This document shows positions 23,722 through 33,855 of a stretch of DNA of 64,000 nucleotides, piece after piece (position 1 is the stretch's first letter; each line of letters opens with the position of its first letter). The DNA is from Pseudoips prasinana (taxonomy: Eukaryota; Arthropoda; Insecta; Lepidoptera; Nolidae): NCBI GenBank assembly GCA_951640165.1, contig OX621255.1:21054001-21118000 (forward strand), given 5' to 3'. The position numbers and the translations under genes were made by a program. Below the pieces are notes generated by a model that worked only from the letters and a program-made list of their open reading frames with translations, did not search any database and was not told where the DNA came from.

Positions 23722-23848
23722 GTACACACGGCTACATATCAAGCTATACATATCCAGTATAAGCTGATCTCGCGTTATAAAGGATTTCCATACAATAACA
23801 GTTCAGCTTATATTGGAAATGTATAGCTTGATATGTAGCCGTGTGTAC
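23722..23848. mobile_element. 127-bp foldback element
   Basis: GTACACACGGCTACATATCA at the left is inverse to TGATATGTAGCCGTGTGTAC at the right; pairing continues for about 45 bp per arm to an unpaired centre (TCTCGCGTTATAAAGG..). GTAC at each end may be part of the target. Confidence 0.85.
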
Positions 23849-24148
23849 ATAGTATATATAGTTATGTTTAGGATATGTAACTACGAAGTTAAAGAAGAGG
23901 TGCATATCATTAGGTACCTAATGAAAGTTATTTGTTAATCATACATTATGTATTAGTGAAAGCCAGTAAATAACGTAATATAACATTTGTACTTCTCCAA
24001 ATTTACCCGTACGAAACTTGTTATTAGTTAGAAGAAGTTTACGAACTTAAGCATTTAATCAAACATACTTTGAGAAAAAAACATACTTTAATAACGAGAT
24101 AAGATATTATTCTTCACTAAAGCCTTGTACACCTTATTTTAGAATGTA

Positions 24149-24285
24149 CAGACGACGCCAGCACATCCAGCTACCCCAATCTATCAAATTTCTTTTAAGT
24201 ATAGATTTTAACTTTAACACATAATTATATGATTCACTTTCAATTGGGGAAAATAGATAAGGGTAGCTTGATGTGCTGGCGTCTG
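24149..24285. mobile_element. CAGACGCC foldback MITE
   Basis: Flanked by TA on both sides (ATG-TA and TA-CGT). The left end carries an extra GAC (CAGACGACGCC); the right end is CTGGCGTCTG. Confidence 0.85.
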
Positions 24286-27200
24286 TACGTATATACGCAG
24301 TTACTGTAGAACGCAATACAAAAGCACATAGACAGATAAGATAATGTAATGACCGCAAACGGCGGAAATGAGTCCATCACAAATCTGGTTATAAAATACA
24401 AATATAAACCGTAAATAAACAATTGAGCCGATGGGCCGGAAAACCGATTTAAAATTACCACGGACAGCGAAAGTAGCCCATTATTTATGTAAACTATTTA
24501 TTGTATTATGCAAGTTTGTGTATCTGATTCTAATATATTTACAGAATTAGGTAAATATTACGTATGATTTACCATGAAACAAAGTGAAACTCGTATATTT
24601 GTAAATTGGCTGACGTGTTGTCAACCTCTTAACAAAGTTACGAGTTTTAACGAGAACGAGAAACTTTGTCGTATCTCGACATCCGCCCGTATAAACTAAT
24701 AGGGTCAAAACAATGGACAGGAAAAAAGGTTGAAATTAATATAGATTCTTATAGTTTAAGCATTATTAGAGATAACTTTATTTTTATTTTCGAGGAAAAG
24801 TTACTTTATTTTTTTAGGGACCAATTAACTTCTTTAAAATAAAGTTAAATTATCTACCTATGTTTCTAATAAGTCGAACCTATGCCCTAGTAGCAGTGGC
24901 TTAAATATTAGGGAATAAAAATAATGACCACAGCACGCAACTTAAATTGATCTACTCCCTGATATTCTTTTCACATAAATTTCATGAACGGTATCAGGTC
25001 CAAGGATAATATAACTACTATAGATTAGTGTGGTTTATTCTCAGACCAATTATTTATTCCAAGAGTATAGAGAGCTCAATTAAGCATTACTGCCATTTTT
25101 GAATTAAGAAGCAATTTATAATTAGCATTATTAATTTTAAGTACTTCGCTCTTATTTGGTTAGCACACAAGAAAAAAGCAAGGATGGAAAATGAACAGTG
25201 TTGGTCAAGAGTTCCTTAAACACATCAGTGGTTTTTAGGCGCGTGGATTTTCGTAGAACTTTTTAGTAGGCATCATAAACTCATGACACGGTAACTTTCA
25301 CTGCGATTTAATAAAAACTAGTGACCCGTTCATGCTTCGCACGGGCAGATAGATAGAAAGATTAATTCGTACGTTACGCCAAGTACCTACTGACGTTTAA
25401 AGGCACATTGCATTTAAATGTCAGTATTTGGCGTAAAGTGTTAATTAGTATTCGATACTTTGGGTTATATTATTGTAATTTTAGTAGAAGTCTCTAAGTT
25501 TATGGGAATAAATTAAACATTAATCTATGTAGGCTATTTTTTAAACTGACGATGGTACACTACCAGCTGCCTGTCATTTTCGACTTATACTAGTCCATTT
25601 TACGGTTGTATGCAAGAAATTGCTAAATGAGATAAGACCGCTAAATGTGTACTGTTTTAGACAACAAGTTTTGATCTTCTGTAAACGGGTTTTTTTATTG
25701 TGTATAATAACGTGTGTCTATCTACAGTCCGTGCTGTGCCCTTATATGTGTGAAAGAATATTTAAAATTAGTCGATCTTGAGTGCGTCCATAACAAACAA
25801 ACATACAAAAAATTAAATCTATTTAATTTAAGTTTAGACGGCCTTTATAATTTTGAATTAAAATATTTTTTATTCATGAATATTTACGAAATGGAAATCT
25901 TCATCGTGTGAGGTGAATTTAAATATACCATGTGTTATCAAAATATTTATTTGTATATTTTTAATTATTGAATCGGGTCACACACAATCTGTATTTCGGT
26001 TTAATTTAACGGTGTCGAGGTAGATCATAATTATGCCATATTCAAATAATGTATAACAAGAAACGGTATATTAACCTAATTGGGTGGGTAATTAGCGTGA
26101 AGACAGGTTTCGGCTAAATTAGACAGACGCACTTCAATGCTATTAGGAGGATATAATATCGAAATAGTTATGTTAAAAAAAACAGACTTTTAAAAGAAGA
26201 AGTCATTAATGCGATGGCATTTTTTATGTATGTTATTTCATTGTGTGCGATTTGATATTTTTTTTATTCAAAACACAATTATTGAAAATTGTCTCTTTTA
26301 AATTAGCTTAAAATCGGTTGTTATAGTGAAAAGTTAAAGTCATTTATAGGCCTGTTTAAAGAGTAATTCATTATTAAATTAATAAAAAAGTAATTTGTAT
26401 TAGATTTATAGTTAAGTTTTATTTATTTATGCGGTGTCATTATGTGTCAAATGTCATTATAACATTATAATTGAATTTACAAGTGACATTTAAGCTGTTA
26501 ACATTCGAACTAACATACTTTAGCATTGCTATTAAAATTATGGACCATAAGTTGTCCCTCGAATTAAATGAATTCGAAATTCATACGGATATTGTGCCAT
26601 TAGGAACTTAACTTCTGATTAGGTATATTTTCCATTATGGCCAAGAAGGAAAACCAAATAACTTGAAGTACACTTGTTAGAAAAATGTAGAGCTGGGTCT
26701 AATTGATTCATTCTTTCCTAGGTTTCTTAATTATATTTAGCTAATGAGCGTTTAGAAATATTAATTTAATTTATATCATTCTTATCTTAGGAGGTTTTAA
26801 AAACTATTCCACCGAACAATAATGGCGAGCGGCAAGCCGTCTATGAAATAAGATTACAAACTACGTAATTCACACCAGAGGGCACCCCCATTGGGGTTGG
26901 AATCTCTGCTCGGGGTGGTTACTGTTATGTAAATGCATGAGAGGGTCTGTATTTGGGGATGCTCGCCGTAAGCCGAGTATGGAACCACCCCAATGGGTTA
27001 TACTTACTGCAGGCTCAAGTGCTCGCTTCAAATGAAGCAGTAAAAGAATCTAAGGTAAAAGTCATCGTTAAAAATAAAAATAAACGTACGTATAATTTAC
27101 TGGCTTATATTACCCTTTCAACTTTCCACAGGTGTTAAAAGTATGTTACTTTCTAAGTACTTACAGAGAATCAATTAGCTTTGTCTTAGATGTGGATAGA

Positions 27201-27289
27201 ATAAAAAGAGCGAGACAAATAATTTAGTAATTATTATCCACGGTCGAAATCGTCAATATTTCACGATAAACATTAACCTCCTCGTCTGT
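24286..27289. other. Intergenic AT-rich DNA with repeat fragments
   Basis: I see no gene. At 25318-25350 CTAGTGACCCGTTC..TTCGCACGGG resembles the inverted 3' end of another Helitron family. At 26870-27010 GCACCCCCATTGGGGTTGG and ACCACCCCAATGGGTTATAC form imperfect inverse blocks. The rest is AT-rich without visible structure. Confidence 0.4.
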
Positions 27290-27987
27290 AAATATAATAA
27301 TAAATAAATAAAATAAAATATGTTTATTTCGGGTAACTAATTGCGACCCATAGGCAGAAAATACAAACATAATAAAATACAAAAACAAAATTAATAATTA
27401 GTAATAACATAATAAAAAATAATAATAACACACACGATACTTATTGATTAATAAATGTTCATGTACATATAATTAAATTAAATAACGCTATATTTAGTAA
27501 GATTGAAATTACGCCTATATCCCACACTTTATGACTTGCCTCTGAGAGCAGTGCTGGATATAGGGGCAATCCAATCGATGCGCGATCATCATCAGGACAG
27601 TGTTAGAGCTGGCCCGGACTCTGCGCACCAGGGAGGCGCACCCTTTACGCGTTCCCGTTCTATGTCAGCATGATCTTCGAGACCAACCGTCACTATATGC
27701 CCTAAATATTTGAAATTATCAACCCTTTCAAGTTGAATACCATTCAGTTTTATAGGTGGTAGATATAGTGGACATCTAGCACCGGCGGTCTCAAAGACCA
27801 TGTACTGGCTCTTGCTGACATTATATTTCAACCCATGGTCACAGGCGTATTTTTCACAAATCCGTATGAGCTTTCTCAAACCACAAATAGACGCACTTAG
27901 GAGCACAGTGTCATCTGCATAGGAAATGTTGTTGACACAGACATCGTCAATATGACAGCCGACACTGCGCTCATAATAATAAGTCAT
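27290..27987 (-). mobile_element. LINE fragment with RT YADD motif and 3' tail
   Basis: The minus-strand frame (27987 to 27592) holds an RT palm fragment: NNISYADDTVLLSAS, CDHGLKYNVSKSQYMVF and NFKYLGHIVT, i.e. motif C (YADD) and following blocks. After this the frame ends and an AT-rich tail runs to an AATAAATAAAATA-rich stretch near 27295-27320. The endonuclease and most of the RT are missing. Clade not determined. Confidence 0.8.
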
Positions 27988-28369
27988 TTATTCTCTCTCA
28001 CAAAGTACACACAGTTTTACAATTATAATAGCATATGACAAAACTTTGTTACCTGTATTACAAGTCACTAGGGCCCTCCCGCGGCTATTGCATAACTAAA
28101 TGTATATATATAATATGCTGAGACACTGTTCGATTTGAGAGTCGGTATAATAATTAAATAATTCCAGCTAATTAGGCAAAACACAACATACGAATACTAT
28201 TTAGTAATAGATGCTAACACGTCTCAATTTGATAGTGTGTCAAAAAAAAGGCCTACGATCAGCATTCGGTTGCAGGCACATCCTAAATATAATGTGTGAC
28301 AACCAAGCTCAATATACTAACAAGTAAAAATGTATAATTGATTTGTGTTATTACACGGTTGACGATTTC

Positions 28370-28575
28370 TTGAATGATAAAGTTTGTGACATCCACATTT
28401 TCTAATTTCAGTTCAATATTAAAAATATATGTCTTTTGCTCTTTCTTTGACACTTACATACTATTTTGTTTTTATTTTTTTTATTCACTGAATCTTTTAG
28501 ACTACCTATATTTGTACCTGTACCTTTTTTATACCTATGTTTGGCAAATAATAAATGATTGATTGATTGAAACTT
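28370..28575 (+). mobile_element. Probable LINE 3' tail with ATTG microsatellite
   Basis: TTCACTGAATCTTTTAGAC..CTATGTTTGGCAAATAATAAAT ends in GATTGATTGATTGA, the type of tail seen at 12600-12635. Confidence 0.4.
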
Positions 28576-29101
28576 GCAAGGTAGACATAATACATCTATA
28601 TTTATTAGTCTTGGTGTAGCCGTCATCTTATTAGGTATTGGACGTTTACGACATTTGTGGACCAACCATAATTCAGGGAGACATAGTACTTACTTGGTAT
28701 ATTGCTAATAGAGTGGTGTACATAGTCACACGCAACCACTTAAAATCTAGGACTCCATGTGATAACGTCTCATATGAAATATAGATTATTTCTTATTTTC
28801 TATTCTATGATAATTAAACGGTTTCTTTTGCAATTTTTGATTCTTATTTTCAACACTACAAGTATCTCATTGTTATGCTACGCAATCCCAGCACCATGGT
28901 CGTTAGTCATGTGATTTTAGCAGTTCAAAGCAAATAAAAATATATCCTGTCAATTCAAGTGTGTTTTCTTGGAAGTCCCGATTCGTAAAAGTAGTTTTTT
29001 ACTACTTCTTCGGTGTACTTACACTTATATAAGCTACTTCATCTGCAATTATAGGAAACAGGTTCTGAAAGTAAGACTAATGGTAGCTTATCCTTGTTCC
29101 A

Positions 29102-30077
29102 GGTACTATGGTGTTTCGCGATGATGGCGGTGACATGGCGGATGGTCAGTGGTCACGGCAGACTCATCGAACCGCCGTCCAGAGCTTCCGCCTGGCGGTT
29201 TGGCTTCGACACCCCACACAATTACAACGACCACGAGCTATACTGCGGTGGCTTCTCCAGACAATGGAACAAGAACGAGGGGAAGTGTGGAGTCTGCGGT
29301 GACGCATGGGATGCCCCAAAACCCAGAGCTCACGAGCTAGGGGGCAGATTCGGTAAAGGTGTTATTGTCCGCAAATATGCCCCTAAAGACTCCATCGTAA
29401 TCAAAGTAGAACTCACCGCCAACCACAACGGTTTCTTCGAGTTCCGCGTTTGCGATGAACCTAAAGGAACAACACAGGAGTGTCTAGACAAAAATGTCTT
29501 AAAAATCGATGGGAAAGACTCAACCAAATTCTACCCGAGAGACGGTAACAAAGTATACGAGATGAAGTATAAATTACCAGAAGGTCTAGAGTGTTCCCAT
29601 TGCGTGATGCAATGGAGATATATCGCTGGCAATAATTGGGGCTCATGTGGCAACGGTAGTGAGGCAGTGGGATGTGGACCGCAGGAAGAGTTCAGAGCGT
29701 GCGCTGACATAGCTATAGGAGACCGCTTCGTTACAACTACCAGACGTCCTTACCCGACCTATGTGCCTCCTGGCAGAAGACCAACAGTGCCAACACCAGA
29801 AGAATCTACTGGCAGCTCCTGGTACGGCCTCGTGGTCGCCATTGTCACACTACTCGTTGCTCTCGGCGTGTTCGCAGGTATATACCTGTACTACTACAGA
29901 GGTGGCATGAGGATTAAGGATCTCCTGAAGTCTAAAGTGCCTTCTCCCGCTCCAGTGCCACCCCCAAGACACAAAAGAGCATCAATATCAAGAGACATTC
30001 CACCGGAGTTGACGATTTCAAAAACGGGTGGACTCCCTGAATCTGGATTTGAAACTGTTGATCTGAGAGCCAAATAA
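29102..30077 (+). CDS. AA15 lytic polysaccharide monooxygenase, membrane-anchored; last exon
   Basis: A secreted, copper-dependent oxidase of the AA15 family, known from insects to cleave chitin or cellulose. The exon follows an acceptor (CTTATCCTTGTTCCAG) in phase 0 and runs to TAA at 30075-30077. Hydrophobic VLWCFAMMAV is the end of a signal peptide; cleavage after ..MVSG would expose His (29154-29156, HGRLIEPPSR), the first ligand of the histidine brace. The second His is in TANHNGFFEFRVC, 90 residues later. About ten cysteines (YCGGF, KCGVCGD, EGLECSHC, GSCGNG, GCGPQ) fit the family. FRACADIAI closes the catalytic domain, with Phe where many relatives carry an axial Tyr. A Pro/Thr linker (about 215-238, counting CAG at 29100 as codon 3) precedes a membrane span (WYGLVVAIVTLLVALGVF) and a 60-residue basic, proline-rich tail. 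An ATG at 29121 would leave too short a signal peptide, so an upstream exon is expected but was not found. Confidence 0.93.
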
Positions 30078-30383
30078 CGCTTGGAAGTAGATCCGAGTAC
30101 AGTGGACGCCACGTTGGTGGATGCACTTTGGCCTTGACAGATATAAAATAGGCGCAGTTTTTGTAGTATCCACTAACGTTGCGTCGACTGTACATATCTT
30201 GTGTGAGGCTATAGATAGGTTAAAACAAACAACGTATGCTGCCTAACTAGTGATACAAGTCGAGCATGACTGATTTATTATAGGAAGCAATGAAGTCGGC
30301 ACGATTCGGCCGATTTAGGTAATCTAATTATAGATTAGGTTAATTATACATTGTAAATTATACTTAGTTATTTATGGTAAATT

Positions 30384-30389
30384 AAATCT
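30384..30389 (+). promoter_or_regulatory. Candidate poly(A) signal of the AA15 gene
   Basis: ATTAAA lies about 300 bp after the stop codon. No AATAAA is nearer, so this is only a candidate. Confidence 0.25.
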
Positions 30390-30507
30390 TATGATGAATG
30401 CCTTGTCTTATTATTGCAGTCTCCCTTATGATAATAGTCTAATACCTAACGTGTAATCTTGGCAAAGAGCTGCGAAGCCTCCATTAATACATTGTTGACT
30501 ATTGTTG

Positions 30508-30880
30508 AGTGCCTCGATGGTCTAGCGGCAGCATGTTCACCCGCAGAGAACGAGGTCCTCGGTTCAAATCCCGGGTCGGGCTATAAGTGATTTTGGGACT
30601 TTTCTGAAAAAGAAAATTTCTCAGCACCAGCCCGAAGTCTGGGAGTTGGTGATATTATACCCCCGTGCCTCGACGAGCACGTACATGCAGGCGTCGATCC
30701 TGCACCGGACCTCTTTCCGGTCGTGTCGCTAGGCGTCCCATTGGATCATGAGAGTGATGGAATAGAAAGATCTCCTGTGTTTGCGAACACACTTGTACAA
30801 TCATTGTCCCGCGCATATGGTTAATCTCTTTTGAGACTTGCCGCTGTGGCCGAAATTCGGCTAGGAGGACTTTATTATTA
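30508..30880 (+). mobile_element. Full-length tRNA-headed SINE, about 370 bp
   Basis: Head GTGCCTCGATGGTCTAGCGG..GTCCTCGGTTCAAATCCCGG has A and B boxes like a tRNA. The body continues CCCGAAGTCTGGGAGTTGG...GCCTCGACGAGCACG..AGGCGTCCCATTGGATC..GCCGCTGTGGCCGAAATTCGG. It shows that the headless repeats at 21630-21845, 34610-34870 and 57095-57305 are SINE bodies. An ATT run ends the copy. Confidence 0.8.
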
Positions 30881-31539
30881 TATTGTTACAGTCAAATAGT
30901 CTCCAAGAGCCAACTAGTAACGCGTACGACTACATCTGCATTGTGCATTAATGAATGACCGCTACTAAACTTACTACTAACGCCATCACTAAGCAATAAA
31001 TAGAACCTACAGGTCTTTACATGGTTACGGTTTTTTACTTTATGTTCTTTCGTAATAAAATTATCTTAAACAAAAAATTACACTATTCGTTCACCTTCAT
31101 AATTCGAAGTAATATCTAGGGAATTGAAATCGGGACCTCATTATCTGCGTTTAAGCTCGAGGAATACAATACATATCCTTTAACCACGTGAAAAATTGTG
31201 AATTGTATTTGATTTTAAATTTAGTACTTATAACTAGGCATCCAGTAGTTATAAGTATTCAAATATTTCAAAAACAAATATAAGTTTCAGGAATTAATTT
31301 AATACGGTGTGCTAAAATTACAATAAAAGTTTGTATCCATTGAATATTTGTTTTATTGTTACATTATGTTTTGTGTATGACCATACAGTCTATAACTTAT
31401 GTGAAACATAGTCACCGTTAAGACCAAAAACCTTTTTTAGCCTCTGGCGTATTAGTACACAATAAAGCTACTTGAGACTTGGAGCCAAATTCTAGTGGAA
31501 GAAGAAGCTGGGCAGAAGAACTGCTAAAACCTACGGCAT
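30881..31539. other. Intergenic AT-rich DNA
   Basis: Nothing recognisable was seen. Confidence 0.5.
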
Positions 31540-31900
31540 CAACATTATAATAGCCGAAAAACGTCCACCGTGGAATAAGCCCTCCCTCAAAGATCTCCAC
31601 AATCGCCGGTCCTGCGCTAGCCGCATCCAGAGCTTCAAGCTAAAGCCTCATCATTACAGCTTAAATAAGTCCACTGCTGGACAAGCCTCCCTCAAGAGTC
31701 ATCTTGAGGGGATATGCCATAATCGCCACGCTTGGCAGGCGGGTTGGCGATCGCAGTATGATGGTCGTAGTACTCAGAAGGAAGCTGCTTCCCGTCCTCT
31801 GGTAGATATTCCCTCGGGTCGACTTCTACGCCCCCCACGGGATGAGATGGGGTGATGATATTCTGATTCTGATATTTGTCGCCGTCACCACACAGCAGCA
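31540..31900 (-). repeat. RTE-tail fragment and HPVGGVEV-family repeat
   Basis: Bases 31550-31640 resemble the RTE 3' region (AAAACGTCCACC..AATCGCCGGTCCTGCGC). Bases 31690-31890 are a long copy of the dispersed family; the minus-strand frame 31901 to 31692 reads through SHPVGGVEVDPREYLPEDG and TAIANPPAKRGDYGISPQDD without a stop. Confidence 0.7.
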
Positions 31901-33788
31901 AGCTAAAGCCTACTCACTGCTAATTGTTTCTAAGCGGTCTAGATATTCCTATGGCTTCGTAATTTAGCTTCTGACTTATTATATCAATTTTCACATTAGT
32001 ACTTAGCCTGAAGGCATCTCAAGCTTTTCCGAAGGACGGCGGATAGTCTCGCTACCAACCAAAACCCAAAAAAAATCTTTTTTAGGCAAATATCTCTCGG
32101 ATAATTTGACCAGCAACTTCTAAAGCGCAGATCAGAGAGAGATTAGCTCAGCCATGATGTGATCTAAAGTCCGTATTTAAACTCGAAGGCATTGTGAAAT
32201 CCCAAACGGAAACATAATTTCCAACACGTTTATCGAGATACAATTCACAAACTTTATGTCTAAGGGCCACTGTCATATAGCTAAAGTGATCTATGAAGAT
32301 CTGAGCGAATGGGATCAGTCACCAATGCCTAAAGCATTGACGATTTGCTCTGAAGGGTCTGTTTTTTGGAAGGTCTTTGATGCCGCAATTTACGTAGCTC
32401 CCCGTGAAATGGTGGATCAGAGACCTTCTAAGTTAAAACTAACCTTCTTATCTTAGATATGCTTAATAGACTTGTTAACTAAATGGTAAAGTATTTCTCT
32501 TTTATTTATTTTTATTTACGCAGGTTTAGTCCGCCTAAATTACAATGCAGCGGAATAGCTCATATAATTTTACATTACAATACATTTGAAAAAGGAATAA
32601 GATTAAATGCCATCTTCTAAAATAAACCTAAATAACTTTAACAACGATCCTAAACAGACCGAACAATCATCATCTGATATCAACATAAGTCGATAACCTC
32701 GATCATCTTTTGATTTTCGGATCGGAGCTAGAAGAACATAAGATTGATGGAGGTAGAAATCGTCTGTTCGCCCATGTACAACGACGCAAACATTGTCATA
32801 ATATCAGGTTATAAGCAAAAATTTTTCAAAAATTATTGTGTCCCAAGTACAACAATCAAGTTGTGTAAAGTTTCAGGAAATATGTTTCAGTTAAAATCTA
32901 GACTGCAAATCTCTATTCATCAGAAGCATTTCAGGCCATATGATAAATTTGAAAAATTGTTTGCCGACTAGGATGCCTAGCCAAATAGCAAGGTTGGATA
33001 TAAATCACCACGGGCACCCAACCTAGCCCATAACAACATCTAAATTCACCCATACTATGATGTTACTCAATTTTGACCCGAATCTGGGAAAGACTTTCTT
33101 GAAATAATGGAAAAATGGCGTATTATTATAACGTTTACTATCAGAACGCTCAAAAGTATGGATCCTATACAATCGATGTCATTATCTGCTCGATGGTTTG
33201 TTTGCCATTTACATTAGCTTATCCATCAGCTGACCCTTGACCTATCTTGAGCTAGCTTATCTAAGTAGCATTAGCATTGGGTGAAGCCACTTTTAGTTTT
33301 ATTTAAAAATTGCCAAATTTTGATTAGGCGTTAAACCCGTACTAGGTTTGAGAATCAAAATAAGACAAATCTCTTTATTGTGCGTCATGAGATAATTAAT
33401 GACTTAATATTGTAATATGGGTTTTTGTAAATCGTCTACGATAAATTTTTCTATAAAATGTTACAAAAATATTCGACCGGGCTTTCAAATATTTAAAGTA
33501 GTAACATCTTGAAGAGTCTGCAGTATATTTGAAGAATATTATAACTGCTTCTTTCGAATCTACGTTAGATAAAGATAATGTTCCATTTAACCCCTTTTAA
33601 AAATGTCATGATTCATTAAAAAGTAAAAATAGCTTAAGCTAGGCATTTAGGTTGGTAACATAATTACTTATGTCACTGTCAAGTGACAGCGACCACAGAC
33701 AAAAATCGCAAAACAAACGTGCTGTGAAAAGCCAGAAAAGTACCGAAAGCTAATTTATTTTACGATAAAACCACTTTATAAATGAAAA
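31901..33788. other. Intergenic DNA and NAA25 upstream region
   Basis: No gene is recognised from 31901 to about 33650; open frames at 32256-32456 and 32744-32971 have no known domain. The 130 bases before the NAA25 start carry an 18-bp near-palindrome (GTCACTGTCAAGTGACAGCG, 33672-33691) and no clear TATA box. Transcription presumably starts here. Confidence 0.4.
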
Positions 33789-33855
33789 ATGGCGGTGCGG
33801 CCACAGCACATGCACGACGGCAGTATTGTGGAGCGTCGGTTGCGACCAATTTACG
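33789..33855 (+). CDS. Naa25: NAA25 exon 1 (residues 1-22)
   Basis: Encodes MAVRPQHMHDGSIVERRLRP plus two residues and the first base of an Asp codon; donor CG|GTAAAA. Too short to stand out as an open frame but required by the conserved RLRPIYDWLD continuation into exon 2. Confidence 0.85.

Noticed and set aside
29121..29153. ATG at 29121 as the start of the AA15 protein
   Set aside because: It would leave an 11-residue leader, too short for a signal peptide, and a good acceptor lies just upstream with hydrophobic codons continuing from it.
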